Assembly (NCBI GenBank): GCA_947165155.1
Contig: CAMUZI010000009.1
Location: 1 to 39,334, forward strand
Reading direction: 5' to 3'
Source of the DNA: an uncultured Clostridia bacterium
GTDB taxonomy: Bacteria; Bacillota; Clostridia; Oscillospirales; Acutalibacteraceae
Length of the DNA stretch: 39,334 bases
Position numbers and translations under genes: made by a program. Shown piece by piece: positions 1 through 8,026 of this stretch; position 1 is the stretch's first letter, and every line of letters starts with the position of its first letter. The notes under the pieces are model-generated. The model was not told the origin of the DNA. It made no database searches and was given only the letters and a program-made list of their open reading frames with translations.

Positions 1-430
1 GTTTGAAGTCTATTTTAGAAATTTATTCAGCAATTATGTGTTTTCATAATTTTGATGAGTTTTGAGGCGTTTTGAAGCGATTTGAAACGATCCGATGTGG
101 TATGATATTAGAATGCGAGAATTGTATGTATACAAATTTTGCATAGTTTCTAGTGTTTTCAACTGAGCTTGCGAGATATCTTCTTTTTTGGGAGATATTT
201 TCTTTTTGTAAAGAAAGGGTGATTAAAAATGATAAAAATAATAGGTGATTTTCATCGACAATTTGAATGCAAAAAAATGAACAAAATTGAAAAATCTGAA
301 AATGCCTTAAAACCCAGTAATCATAAGCCTTTGAGGGGTTATGAACAGTGAAAATTTGATCAATTTAGGGACCAGACCGCAACGAGAACGCAACGAGATT
401 TCGCGAAAAGGTGCAATAAGGTCAAATTAA
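1..430. other. Intergenic or decayed phage leader region
   Basis: No conserved gene is recognised. The stretch is AT-rich. One short open frame at 229-351 has a ribosome site and is listed separately. The last ~80 bases could be remnant phage coding sequence running into the small gene at 431. No RNA gene, promoter pair or repeat stands out. Confidence 0.4.
229..351 (+). CDS. Small hypothetical protein, 40 aa
   Basis: An ATG sits about 6 bases after an AAGGGTGAT ribosome site and opens a 40-codon frame with a Lys-rich sequence. It has no membrane segment and no recognisable motif. It lies ahead of the phage terminase genes, so it may be a remnant of the phage packaging-module leader. The ribosome site is the only positive evidence. 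Confidence 0.25.
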   Translation: MIKIIGDFHRQFECKKMNKIEKSENALKPSNHKPLRGYEQ

Positions 431-757
431 GTGCAACGTAAAAACAAAGAAGATAAGCGAAAAAACCAGAGATTGGTTGATATTTTAAGAAATATCATAT
501 CTTCGAAAGTCACCTCCAAGGGCATTAAAAACAAACTCAAAGAATTTGGAATTGATGGTGATGACTATTTCACCGCGATGTGCGTGTTTGCTATTATCAA
601 AGCACTCAAACGAGGAGATTTTAATGTAATTCTAAAATTGATAGGGCTCATTGATCGAAAACAAGATGAGGACAATTCAGACGCTCAAGACCAATCCTTC
701 AACAATTTAATAGAGGCCATTAAGCATGTTCGAAAAACTAAACCCAAAACAAAATGA
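431..757 (+). CDS. Phage protein before terminase; terminase small-subunit-like
   Basis: A 108-residue basic protein starting at GTG. It overlaps the next gene by about 30 bases, as terminase small and large subunit genes often do. The central segment (about residues 30-65, with the motif IDGDDYFTAM) resembles small proteins that directly precede PBSX-type terminase large subunits in Firmicutes prophages. A DNA-binding packaging role is inferred from position. No upstream portal or integrase is visible because the window starts here. Confidence 0.5.
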   Translation: MQRKNKEDKRKNQRLVDILRNIISSKVTSKGIKNKLKEFGIDGDDYFTAMCVFAIIKALKRGDFNVILKLIGLIDRKQDEDNSDAQDQSFNNLIEAIKHVRKTKPKTK

Positions 758-1802
758 TTTCCTGTTCGATGTTATTAATGAAAACATGGCTAGAATCAAT
801 ATTTTGCAAGGGTCTGTTAGAAGTGGGAAAACCTACATCAGTCTGATTTCTTGGATTGTTTTAGTTTCTCAATTTCCGAAAAACAGTAGTTTTCTTATGG
901 TCGGTAAAACGATAACTTCTCTAAAACGAAATTGTCTTTCTCTGCTTTCTGATTTGTGTAAGTCGTTTACGTTTTCGACCTCAAAAAAGGAAGCTTCTCT
1001 TTTTGGGAGGATAATTTATCTCGAGGGCGTAAATGACTCTCGTGCAGAACAGAAGATTCGAGGGATGACTTTGCAAGCTGCATATTGTGATGAGTTAACT
1101 CTTTTCACTGAGGATTTCTTCTCAATGCTTCTTTCTCGTCTTTCGATGCCTATTGGAACTACTAACCCCGATTCTCCTGCGCACTGGCTTATGAAAAAAT
1201 ATATCTCCAGAAAAGATGATCTCAACCTTAAGATTTGGGACTTTTACCTCGATGATAACGAAACGATACCAACAGAGATAATCGAAGACATGAAAAAAGA
1301 ATATACAGGAGTTTTCTATGATAGATTCATCTTAGGAAAATGGGTTCAAGCTGAAGGTCTTATATATTCTAAGTTTGCAAATGACACTAGCGCATATATC
1401 ATCGATTCATTCCCGATTCATGACCTCCAAAATATTCATGTCGGACTTGATTACGGAACAAGCAAAAGCAAAACTGCATTCATAGCAATTGGATTTACTA
1501 AGGGATACAAGGATTTGATTGTTTTAAATGAGTTTACCTCAAAAGGAGTTTCTTCTCCTGAAAAGATGTACGAGAAGTTCTTGGAGTTTTATAGAGAAAT
1601 TCAAAGAGAATATGGGTATGTTTTGACATGTTACGCTGATTGTGGAGGCCTTGGACAAGTTATCACACGAGGTCTTCAGTCTTACTGTTTACAAAATAAA
1701 ACGCCAGTCAAAGTCTACGATTGTCGAAAGTTTCGGATAATTAAAAGGATCAATATGGATTGGGAGTTCGGTACCATATACTCAAATGGTGAGTATATCT
1801 AG
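726..1802 (+). pseudogene. Phage terminase large subunit, C-terminally truncated
   Basis: The protein has an N-terminal Walker A (GSVRSGKT, about residues 29-36) and a region matching the PBSX-family terminase ATPase. A nuclease-like C-terminal part follows, with VGLDYGTSKSKTAF and later YADCGG. These features identify the motor that cuts and packages phage DNA. At 358 residues it is short of the usual ~420. The reading frame ends about residue 343-358 and passes straight into unrelated tail-type coding sequence in another frame at 1786. Portal, capsid and most tail genes are missing, so a large internal prophage deletion with its junction near 1760-1800 is the simplest reading. Probably non-functional. 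Confidence 0.8.
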
Positions 1803-1989
1803 GAGTTTGAGTACTGATAATACGTTTGCTTATGTGATATTAAGCAACGACACTTCAACGGCGGTAAATGAAAGCGGTCAATGGGGATTTGTTTCTCAAA
1901 TGACAACATCTAACGGTTCTGTAACCGCTAAATGTTTAGAATTTAAGCCTAACATTAACCTAAACATTTCATTGATAGCTATTAGGTGA
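1786..1989 (+). pseudogene. Phage tail or structural protein, C-terminal remnant
   Basis: A 67-codon frame overlapping the end of the terminase remnant in a different frame. Its Ser/Thr/Asn-rich sequence, ending in short beta-type segments, looks like the C-terminus of a phage tail or baseplate appendage. It directly precedes an LRR protein, as tail proteins do in related prophages. The true N-terminus was lost in the deletion that fused it to the terminase gene. Function is inferred only from composition and context. Confidence 0.4.
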
Positions 1990-1995
1990 TATTAT

Positions 1996-2576
1996 ATGGC
2001 ACGGATTATATTACAAAACAAAATTTCACAAACTGTTGCTTCTTTGGTTGATAGAAGCATCAAAAGTATAAATATTCCCTATGGTATAACTCGGATAGGG
2101 GATTACGCTTTTAGCCTATGCTATAGACTTTCAAGTGTAACTATTCCTGATAGTGTTACGCATATTGGGAATCAGGCTTTTTATATTGTGTACTTTCCTT
2201 GAGAATATAGGAATTCCTGATAGCGTAATATTGATAGGTGAAGAAGCTTTTTCAAGGACCAATTTATCAACGCTAACTTTATCAAACAATTTAGTTAGTA
2301 TTTCAAGCAAGGTATTTTTACTCAATTGGAACACTTAAGAATATAACAATACCAGGTAGTATAACTCAAATTGGTACTAATGCTTTTAATGGTTGTAGCA
2401 ATCTTGTTAGTGTTACTATATTAGCATTATCACCACCAAATCTTGGCAACGGCTATGTATTTTCTGGTACATCGCAAAACTTAGTTATATACGTTCATTC
2501 AGAATCAGTTGAAGCGTACAAAACGGCAACTTATTGGTCGAGTTATGCCTCAAGAATCCAACCTATACCATCTTGA
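1996..2576 (+). pseudogene. BspA-type leucine-rich repeat (LRR_5) protein, frameshifted
   Basis: The sequence reads through three frames (1996-2202, about 2203-2338 and about 2320-2576). They join into one protein with repeats of the form [39 protein letters not shown] and ITIPGSITQIGTNAFNGC, which is the LRR_5 signature. The N-terminus (MARIILQNKISQTV) is typical of prophage-encoded LRR proteins next to tail genes. Two frameshifts, near 2200 and 2330, break it. The stop at 2574-2576 overlaps the -35 box of the small-RNA promoter that follows. Confidence 0.75.
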
Positions 2577-2601
2577 CCGTTTAAGCTTTTCGTGATACAA
2601 T
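2573..2601 (+). promoter_or_regulatory. Promoter of antitoxin-like small RNA, locus B
   Basis: TTGACC (2573-2578) and TACAAT (2596-2601) are separated by exactly 17 bases. Transcription would begin near 2608, opposite the 3' end of the toxin-like gene at 2633-2773. The same arrangement is seen at loci A (3522-3550) and C (7904-7932). Confidence 0.65.
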
Positions 2602-2607
2602 AATGGC

Positions 2608-2695
2608 GTAACCTGGTGACGGGTTCATCAAATTATAAAATGTATATTTCAATTACTACCGTGGTTTCAGCACGGTGGTTCTTATTTTTCTTTTG
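2608..2695 (+). ncRNA. Predicted antitoxin RNA, locus B
   Basis: The predicted RNA of about 85 nt starts with an imperfect hairpin (GTAACC/GGTGAC region). It then carries ACGGGTTCAT (2619-2628), identical to a motif in the toxin mRNA leader on the other strand (2819-2828). It ends at a hairpin ACCGTG/CACGGT (2658-2676) followed by T-rich DNA. It is fully antisense to the 3' end of the toxin transcript. Existence is inferred from promoter, terminator and the parallel with two other loci. Confidence 0.55.
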
Positions 2696-2773
2696 TTTAT
2701 TCTTCAAAATCAAGAATACGCTTTGTAGAATGATAAATAACAATTGAAAAACGGATAAAATAATCCCGAACAT
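2633..2773 (-). CDS. Type I toxin-like hydrophobic peptide B, 46 aa
   Basis: The ATG follows the ribosome site GAGGTGAT. The peptide begins with a ~23-residue hydrophobic helix (MFGIILSVFQLLFIILQSVF), followed by a basic stretch (KNKQKKNKN) and a short tail. This layout is typical of membrane-acting type I toxins or small holin-like toxins. A divergent small-RNA promoter, a shared hairpin inside the 3' coding region and the inverted 10-base element flanking the gene support a toxin-antisense pair. It sits inside prophage debris. I cannot assign a named family. Confidence 0.6.
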   Translation of the reverse strand: MFGIILSVFQLLFIILQSVFLILKNKQKKNKNHRAETTVVIEIYIL

Positions 2774-2851
2774 TTTTCATCACCTCTTTCTCCAACTAAA
2801 AAAGCTGGGCAAGAAGAAATGAACCCGTACTTCCAGGATACGCTGGTAATT

Positions 2852-2880
2852 ATCATGCCATAAACTTGTTCATATTTCAA
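2852..2880 (-). promoter_or_regulatory. Promoter of toxin-like gene B
   Basis: On the minus strand, TTGAAA (2880-2875) and CATGAT (2857-2852) are 17 bases apart. The leader then carries ACGGGTTCAT (2828-2819) about 35 bases before the ribosome site. The reverse complement of this element lies in the 3' part of the same transcript. Confidence 0.55.
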
Positions 2881-2900
2881 TTAATTTCTAATTTTACTTG

Positions 2901-2935
2901 ATGTCTACAAAACTTTGTAGATGTTGTTTTTTAAG
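2901..2935 (+). terminator. Rho-independent terminator
   Basis: A perfect 8-base stem TCTACAAA/TTTGTAGA (2904-2911 and 2914-2921), extended by wobble pairs, is followed by TGTTGTTTTTT. It lies just before the small Cys-rich phage gene. It would end any transcript coming from the prophage remnant on the plus strand. Confidence 0.6.
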
Positions 2936-2941
2936 GTTTCA

Positions 2942-3316
2942 ATGTCTAAACAAAAGTGCGACGGTGATTGTTTTAATTGTAAATTTGATGATTGTATTCT
3001 CGATTATGATGAAGTCCCTACAGATGAGAGATTAGATGATTTTATCTTAGACGAAAAGATCGTAAAAAGACGAGAAAGAATGCGACAAAAATACAAAGAA
3101 AACAGAGATCACATACGCGCTTTATGGGATAAACATTACAATGCTAACAAAGAAAAGTTTAAAATATATAAACACAACTATTATATTAAAAATAGAGATA
3201 GAATTGTAAAACAACAATTTATGTACCGAAAAAGACTCAGAGAAATAAAAGCAAAACTCAAGAAGGAAAAGATCAAACCCAAAATTGTTCCGAAATTTCA
3301 AGTCGCTGAATATTAA
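2942..3316 (+). CDS. Small phage-type protein with N-terminal CxxxCxxCxxxxC cluster
   Basis: Start chosen at ATG 2942 rather than the upstream in-frame ATG, which lies inside the terminator hairpin. The protein (~124 aa) opens with four cysteines (CDGDCFNCKFDDC) that could bind a metal. The rest is highly basic, with repeated tyrosine/arginine segments that probably bind nucleic acid. Similar small Cys-plus-basic proteins occur in prophages of gut Firmicutes; no function is known to me. The frame continues past the TAA at 3314-3316 for another 43 codons without a stop, so that TAA may be a nonsense mutation in a longer ancestor. Confidence 0.5.
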   Translation: MSKQKCDGDCFNCKFDDCILDYDEVPTDERLDDFILDEKIVKRRERMRQKYKENRDHIRALWDKHYNANKEKFKIYKHNYYIKNRDRIVKQQFMYRKRLREIKAKLKKEKIKPKIVPKFQVAEY

Positions 3317-3411
3317 ATTGCTCCTGAAATTAATCCTGTTGAAACCGAATTAAACATAAAACTCAAAAAAGCAAAACAATTTATAGAACATCTTTCAAGT
3401 TTGGAGGAAAA

Positions 3412-3525
3412 ATGGCAAAGTATAAATCGAGATTCCAAGGACAAGTAATTGACGCAACGATGCAAGTCGTTATTAATAGAGGTGCAAGTTGTGTCTTAAC
3501 ACTTAATTATACAAGAAGAAGTTGA
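3412..3525 (+). CDS. Small hypothetical phage protein, 37 aa
   Basis: An ATG lies 4-5 bases after TTGGAGGA and opens a 37-codon frame (MAKYKSRFQGQVIDATMQ...). It overlaps the in-frame extension of the previous gene and ends at the -35 box of the small-RNA promoter at locus A. The good ribosome site suggests it was once translated. There is no recognisable domain. Confidence 0.35.
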   Translation: MAKYKSRFQGQVIDATMQVVINRGASCVLTLNYTRRS

Positions 3526-3550
3526 TTTTCTAGCACATATTTCATACAAT
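3522..3550 (+). promoter_or_regulatory. Promoter of antitoxin-like small RNA, locus A
   Basis: TTGATT (3522-3527), a 17-base spacer and TACAAT (3545-3550). The -35 box overlaps the stop codon of the preceding small gene, just as at loci B and C. Confidence 0.65.
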
Positions 3551-3555
3551 AGAAG

Positions 3556-3645
3556 CACGACTCGTTCGCGAGTTCATCGTAAAATTAGTTTATTTCTTTT
3601 TCCGACGTCCACGCCGTTTTCGTGGGTGTCGATTTCTATGTTGTT
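3556..3645 (+). ncRNA. Predicted antitoxin RNA, locus A
   Basis: The predicted RNA opens with a compact hairpin ACTCG-TTCG-CGAGT (about 3560-3572). It then carries GAGTTCATC (3570-3578), matching GGGTTCATC in the toxin leader on the other strand (3755-3747). It ends at an 11-base stem with G-U pairs (3603-3613 with 3621-3631) followed by T-rich DNA. It is antisense to the 3' half of the toxin mRNA. Confidence 0.55.
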
Positions 3646-3703
3646 TCCATTCATTGTAAACAAATTTGAATAAAGCAAATAAAAACCAAAGAAGATCGAT
3701 CAT
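3590..3703 (-). CDS. Type I toxin-like hydrophobic/basic peptide A, 37 aa
   Basis: The ATG follows AGGTGG, in a leader (GGAGAAAGTAGGTGG) almost the same as that of toxin B. The peptide has a hydrophobic N-terminal helix (MIDLLWFLFALFKFVY) and a very basic tail with HPRKRRGRRKKK. The structure is that of a small membrane-damaging toxin. It lies head to head with the secreted kinase gene at 3929 and opposite a predicted small RNA. Sequence similarity to toxin B is confined to layout and leader, so the assignment rests mainly on the shared genetic architecture. Confidence 0.6.
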   Translation of the reverse strand: MIDLLWFLFALFKFVYNEWKQHRNRHPRKRRGRRKKK

Positions 3704-3778
3704 TTGACCACCTACTTTCTCCTCAAACAGAGGGTAATTGAAAGTTGATGAACCCACGACACGAATCATGCATTCGAA

Positions 3779-3807
3779 ATTTTAATTAAAAATCAGACAC
3801 TTTTCAA
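3779..3807 (-). promoter_or_regulatory. Promoter of toxin-like gene A
   Basis: On the minus strand, TTGAAA (3807-3802) and TAAAAT (3784-3779) are 17 bases apart. The leader then carries GGGTTCATC (3755-3747), about 25 bases before the GGAGAAAG ribosome region. Confidence 0.6.
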
Positions 3808-3867
3808 CGAGGAAAAAATTAAATACATCTCAAAGAAACTGCTATTTTAAAAAGAATTGTTTTATTC

Positions 3868-3896
3868 TTGACTTTTAGTATAAATTGTTCTATCAT
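3868..3896 (+). promoter_or_regulatory. Promoter of secreted kinase-like gene 1
   Basis: TTGACT (3868-3873), 17 bases, TATCAT (3891-3896), about 30 bases before the start codon. The gene therefore has its own sigma-A-type promoter, like every other predicted effector here. Confidence 0.7.
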
Positions 3897-3928
3897 GAAT
3901 TTATGTTTATACTATGAGGTGATTGGTC

Positions 3929-5287
3929 ATGAAAAGCAAGAGAATTATATCTTCTCTGATGGCTGCATTGGCGTCAACTTCTTCGTTGATGGCAACAAAG
4001 GGAAATCTTAAATTTAGATCAAAAGGGGGGGACACTTATACTAACAGAGTATTAAACACAAATGTTAAACGCGGAAGAAGATTAAGGACCATAGATACCA
4101 AGGGTCAAAAACCATCAAATTTTTCATTGTCTGGCAGCAATGTTAAGGATACTGTGACGAGTGTTGCAAAATCTAACCAAAGTGATAAGGCAAAAGAAAT
4201 GTTATATAGCGCAGGCAGATGGATGAAAAATAATCCTAAGAAAACGATTGGATATAGTGTGCTGGCTGCGACTGGAAGTCATGTGCTTGTACGTGGTGGA
4301 AATGAACTGATCCGTTTACCGATAATTTATAAAGATAATGGCAAGAATTTCGAGAGTGGCTTGGGTGCATCGAACGTTGTGGAAGTAGTCAAGAGATTTG
4401 GAGACATTAGTAGAAAGTTAGTTAGAAAGAGAATAAGACGCATATTCAGTTTTGGGTATCTTAATGGCGATTTTGATTCTGAAAAACTTGCATGTAAAAT
4501 GTTGGCGGAATGGTCAAAAGAAAAAGAAAATGAAAAAATTTTCAAACATATTGCAAGGGTTGTAGACTACCACTATGGCCTTGGGAATTTGTATGTAACA
4601 TATGAGGAAGCTGGAGGTGTAGATTGGGAAAAACAAGGCATAAATAATTGGACTTATGATGAAAAATTGGATTGGTTACATAAAGTTTGCGAGCAGGTCA
4701 TAGATGTTGCATTGTTTTTTCACGGTAAGGGATTCTATCATGGCGATTTGCATTGTCTTAATTACAACACAAGTGGTGCTAAGGAAAATCCACATGTCAA
4801 TGTTTTTGATTTCGGCAGATTTTACAAAGTGAAGGAAATGGGTAAAAATCTTCCCGGTAAATGCCCCGGATGGGATTTAAATCAGATTTTAAAGGGATTT
4901 ATCGCGTTGGCTGTGAGTATTTTTGGAGCCAATACATACAAAGAAAAACTCTTAGAAGGCACAATCTTTGAAAAAGAGCGTGATCGGATGCGTTGTGAGA
5001 ATACTGAAGGTGAAATTTCTTATGGGAAGAACGCTATGTGTACTGTGGCTGCAGAGTTAGAACTGAATACTACGAAATGTGTTGGATATTTAAAAAATAG
5101 AGATTTTTATAAAGATAAGTTTGTTGGTGCTGTTATAGATATGTTTTTAAAAAATAGAGACAATTTAGATATATTAGTGAAAAAGTTGCCAGATGGAACT
5201 CCCCTGTCAGTTGTTCCTAAAACTGACGGATTGTCAGATGAAGAATTTAAAAACAAATTATCGCATCTCAAACAATTACTAAGCTAG
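3929..5287 (+). CDS. Secreted protein-kinase-like protein 1
   Basis: ATG 3929 is chosen because it follows GAGGTGAT at normal spacing; an upstream TTG is weaker. The 452-residue protein starts with a signal peptide (MKSKRIISSLMAALA, cleavage near residue 22). A variable linker and a kinase-like fold follow. The catalytic loop reads HGDLHCLN (Asp273, Asn278) and the metal loop reads FDFGR (Asp294). SEKLACKML is the alpha-C-type segment. The beta-3 lysine equivalent appears to be arginine (RIRRIF, compare VFKII in kinase 2), so catalysis is uncertain. It is paralogous to kinase 2 at 6190. Export and eukaryote-like fold suggest an effector acting on a host cell (inference). No adjacent secretion system is visible. 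Confidence 0.75.
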   Translation: MKSKRIISSLMAALASTSSLMATKGNLKFRSKGGDTYTNRVLNTNVKRGRRLRTIDTKGQKPSNFSLSGSNVKDTVTSVAKSNQSDKAKEMLYSAGRWMKNNPKKTIGYSVLAATGSHVLVRGGNELIRLPIIYKDNGKNFESGLGASNVVEVVKRFGDISRKLVRKRIRRIFSFGYLNGDFDSEKLACKMLAEWSKEKENEKIFKHIARVVDYHYGLGNLYVTYEEAGGVDWEKQGINNWTYDEKLDWLHKVCEQVIDVALFFHGKGFYHGDLHCLNYNTSGAKENPHVNVFDFGRFYKVKEMGKNLPGKCPGWDLNQILKGFIALAVSIFGANTYKEKLLEGTIFEKERDRMRCENTEGEISYGKNAMCTVAAELELNTTKCVGYLKNRDFYKDKFVGAVIDMFLKNRDNLDILVKKLPDGTPLSVVPKTDGLSDEEFKNKLSHLKQLLS

Positions 5288-5413
5288 TGATAAATAAAAG
5301 CTCAAAAAGCTCAGATCATGAGACACTGAAAACTATTATGGCGATATTTTCTTTATTCACTCGGTCAAGCATTTTGAAGATGATCTTAAGCACTGGGAGA
5401 TTGGGGTGTGCTG

Positions 5414-5533
5414 ATGGAATGTGATTTTCAAGATAGTTATGTATTAATCGATGATCGAATTGGGGGTACGTCTGAACATGAAGAAAACCTCAGAGTTGAA
5501 TTTTCGAAAGCACAAAGTGATCTAGTTTACTGA
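5414..5533 (+). pseudogene. Short phage-derived fragment, 39 codons
   Basis: An open frame (MECDFQDSYVLIDDR...) ends five bases before the Gp15-like fragment. It begins after a G-rich stretch that could serve as a ribosome site. It is acidic and has no recognised motif. Its position just upstream of the Gp15/tape-measure fragment suggests a piece of the phage tail module. Confidence 0.3.
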
Positions 5534-5537
5534 ATCA

Positions 5538-5825
5538 ATGACCAAGTTTGGGATTAATCTCAATAAAACAACTGATCTTCATTTTTTCGAATTTATTATT
5601 TATAAAACACCATTTAGAAACGTGGTGGGCCTTAGAGTAATCAAAACTAAAGATCTTAAAAATTATTCAAAAGAGCAAAAAGCCGAAATCTTAAAACAAA
5701 AACGAAAGTTTGCTATTAAACAAGTTCTTGAAAAGAAATATACAGATGATCAAAAACAAGCAATCGATTATTTTGATAATCTTGTTGGGATGAATAAGGA
5801 GAAACAATGGAGAGGAACAAATTAG
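5538..5825 (+). pseudogene. Phage Gp15-like tail assembly protein fragment, copy 1
   Basis: The 95-codon frame aligns along its length with the fragment at 32929-33219, sharing KTKDLKNYSKEQ, ILKQKRKFAIKQV and IDYFDNLVGMNKE. The LHFFEF...KRKFAI pattern resembles the C-terminal half of the phage Gp15 family, whose genes sit just before the tape-measure gene. Copy 1 lacks the SLMNDLHK stretch present in copy 2. It runs on through a frameshift into the first codons of a tape-measure protein (EEQIRIKVNLDT, about 5806-5845). It is therefore a second, shorter relic of the same tail module. Confidence 0.6.
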
Positions 5826-6104
5826 AATAAAAGTAAACCTCGATACAGGAATTAGACAAAGATATTCAAAAAGTTTAAGATAAGTTTTCAAAGCAAAATG
5901 AATTTTTTTTGCGTTATCACAAAATCTTTGGCATGATGACTTACTATATCCAAGTCTTTGAGAAATTTGCTTTCATGACATTTCGTCTACATATTTGTAA
6001 ATCAAAACTCTATGGGAAGCTTCAGGTAAAAACGTTTAGGAATTATGATAACAAAATAAACACAAATTTAATATAGATTTATTGGTAACTTTGTTAAATA
6101 CATA

Positions 6105-6133
6105 TTGACAAAAAAAAAAAAATGATTTACTAT
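6105..6133 (+). promoter_or_regulatory. Promoter of secreted kinase gene 2
   Basis: TTGACA (6105-6110), a 17-base A-rich spacer and TACTAT (6128-6133). The start codon is 57 bases further on. Confidence 0.7.
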
Positions 6134-6189
6134 GTATGTAGCTTGTTTTTATGAGCTATGTATATCTTAATTTCTAGGGGGAGATTCAT

Positions 6190-7731
6190 ATGAAATCATC
6201 GAAAAGATTGTTATCACTTCTTGTTGGTGTAGTAAATTTGTTGTCGAATGTTAGTGCTAAAGATAAAATTGTCACAAGAAATTCAGTTGTTCGGGGGAGA
6301 ACTAAATCTTTCGCTTGTTGGAAACGTACCGTGCCAAATTATGGTATTAATACAAAAACCTCAAATTTGGGCTTTAGTATTAGTAATAACAAGAATTTGT
6401 TGTCGAATGCTAGTGCTAAAGATAAAATTGTCACAAGAAATTCAGTTGTTCGGGGGAGAACTAAGTCTTTCGCTTGTTGGAGACGTACCGTGCCAAATTA
6501 TGGTATTAATACAAAAACCTCAAATTTGGGCTTAGTTAGTAATAACAAGAAAAAGTTTCAAAATATCACTAATTGTTTCAGTTTTGGTGATGTAAAAAAG
6601 CTCATTCGAAATAACCCAAAAGTTGCGATCGGTACGGGTACACTCTTGGTATCCATTCCAGCTGGAGTGGGAATAAATAAAATAAATAAATTTCTTAATT
6701 CACCTACGGGTATTTATTTTACTTCCTCGAATGATAGTAAATTTAAACAACAACAGACTGGAGTACAAAATATGGGAATCGAATGTAGAAAAAGGTTTAT
6801 AACGGGTAGTAAGTATGTATTTAAAATTATTTCTGGTTCTAATAAGAGTAAAGAAATAGTGAATAGTGAAATTTTAGCTTGTAAAATTTTAAAAAATTGT
6901 AAGGACAAAAGAATAAAAGCTCCCAAAAATTATCGAATAAATACTGATGGAAATTATGTTTTTATTTATGAATTTGCTGATGGCATGTCATTGGAAGATT
7001 ATGCAAAAACTTTGAAAACGAATAAAGAAAAATATATGGCGTTATTCAAAATAGTCAAACAATTGTTGGAAATACATGTTAAATTGCATAGTTTAGGAAT
7101 CCAACATGATGATATGCATACTGGCAATTTTTTTGTGAAAACAGAGAAAAATGAACCAATTGTTCAGCTATTTGATTTTGGAGAATGTAAAAAAGTCAAA
7201 CACAAGGATAGTGTTATTTTGCCAATTAGATTCTTTGACTTTGTCAGAGACATTGAACGTACATTGTTTGGATGTGGTCCATATGTTAGTACTAGCGGCC
7301 TACCTACCAATTATTGTAACATTATTTTAGAACTCCCAAATTACGGTATGTTTGAACTTTTGAAACAAATTTTTGAAGACATGGGGAGTACAACTATAAA
7401 TTACTTTGAGGCTAACAGCGTATCTTTTAGGAATTATTTTTTTGGCAAACTATTATCTAAAAATGCTTTTGAGGTTAATCCATCATTTCCATACAATGGA
7501 ATCACAGATGAAGAAGTTAGTGACATATACAATGGAAAAGAATTAGATTATAAAAATGTTGATATCGAGAAGTTGATAAATTTTTTAGATAGAAAAATCC
7601 ATGAATTTGATACTATGTCTGATGATGAAATTAACGAGATTTGCCCAGTAGTAAAAATTGATGTAAACAATGTTGATGATTACATTAAGAAAAATGAGGG
7701 GGTCAGATATTATTGGTCGAAAAAGAATTAA
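6190..7731 (+). CDS. Secreted protein-kinase-like protein 2, with duplicated N-terminal segment
   Basis: The ATG follows AGGGGGA. The 513-residue protein has a signal peptide (residues 1-24, ending NVSA). A 53-residue N-terminal segment is present twice. A hydrophobic stretch (VAIGTGTLLVSIPAGVG, about 145-160) precedes the kinase-like domain. All key kinase residues are seen: Lys212 in VFKII, Glu227 in SEILACKIL, HDDMHTGN with Asp308 and Asn313, and FDFGE with Asp329. The fold resembles the RIO/small-molecule-kinase type rather than Hanks kinases, as there is no glycine-rich loop. It is a paralogue of kinase 1. The last residues (SKKN) come from the 185-base 3' duplication that follows; the original end was probably YYWT. 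Likely an active exported kinase (inference). Confidence 0.8.
   Translation: MKSSKRLLSLLVGVVNLLSNVSAKDKIVTRNSVVRGRTKSFACWKRTVPNYGINTKTSNLGFSISNNKNLLSNASAKDKIVTRNSVVRGRTKSFACWRRTVPNYGINTKTSNLGLVSNNKKKFQNITNCFSFGDVKKLIRNNPKVAIGTGTLLVSIPAGVGINKINKFLNSPTGIYFTSSNDSKFKQQQTGVQNMGIECRKRFITGSKYVFKIISGSNKSKEIVNSEILACKILKNCKDKRIKAPKNYRINTDGNYVFIYEFADGMSLEDYAKTLKTNKEKYMALFKIVKQLLEIHVKLHSLGIQHDDMHTGNFFVKTEKNEPIVQLFDFGECKKVKHKDSVILPIRFFDFVRDIERTLFGCGPYVSTSGLPTNYCNIILELPNYGMFELLKQIFEDMGSTTINYFEANSVSFRNYFFGKLLSKNAFEVNPSFPYNGITDEEVSDIYNGKELDYKNVDIEKLINFLDRKIHEFDTMSDDEINEICPVVKIDVNNVDDYIKKNEGVRYYWSKKN
6235..6552 (+). repeat. In-frame tandem duplication, period 159 bases
   Basis: 6235-6393 is repeated at 6394-6552 with only a few base changes. 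It duplicates the signal-peptide cleavage region (LLSNVSA|KDK and LLSNASA|KDK) and the following ~45 residues in frame. The near identity implies a recent event. Confidence 0.9.
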
Positions 7732-7907
7732 ATTATAAAAATGTTGATATCGGGAAGTTGATAAATTTTTTAGATAGAAAAATCCATGAATTTGGTATTA
7801 TGTCTGATGATGAAATTAACGAGATTTGCCCAGTAGTAAAAATTGATATAAACAATGTTGATGATTACATTAAGAAAAATGAGGGGATCAGATATTATTG
7901 GACTTGA
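7722..7907 (+). pseudogene. Tandem copy of the 3' end of kinase gene 2
   Basis: The segment repeats the last ~60 codons of the kinase gene (ELxYKNVDI, FLDRKIHEF, SDDEINEICPVV, VDDYIKKNEG) with a period of 185 bases, which is not a multiple of three. The intact parent lies directly upstream in the same orientation. The copy retains the ending YYWT and stop, likely the ancestral terminus. It has no start codon with a ribosome site and is probably not translated. Confidence 0.85.
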
Positions 7908-7932
7908 CTTTTTTGTTATTTATGCGCATAAT
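7904..7932 (+). promoter_or_regulatory. Promoter of antitoxin-like small RNA, locus C
   Basis: TTGACT (7904-7909), 17 bases, CATAAT (7927-7932). The -35 overlaps the stop of the duplicated kinase tail. This repeats the arrangement at loci A and B. Confidence 0.6.
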
Positions 7933-7938
7933 AACAAC

Positions 7939-8026
7939 ACGACCCGCAATTGCGGTTAGTCCGAAGTCAAATTTTTTTTAGTTATTTGCCGTTTCTCTGA
8001 CTTAGAAGCGGCTATTTTAATATGTC
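7939..8026 (+). ncRNA. Predicted antitoxin RNA, locus C
   Basis: The predicted RNA starts with the perfect hairpin CCGCAATTGCGG (7944-7955). GCGGTTAGTC (7952-7961) overlaps its end and is identical to an element in the toxin leader on the other strand (8136-8127). It ends at a 9-base stem GCCGTTTCT/AGAAGCGGC (7988-7996 and 8004-8012) followed by TATTTT. It is antisense to the toxin 3' region. Confidence 0.55.
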
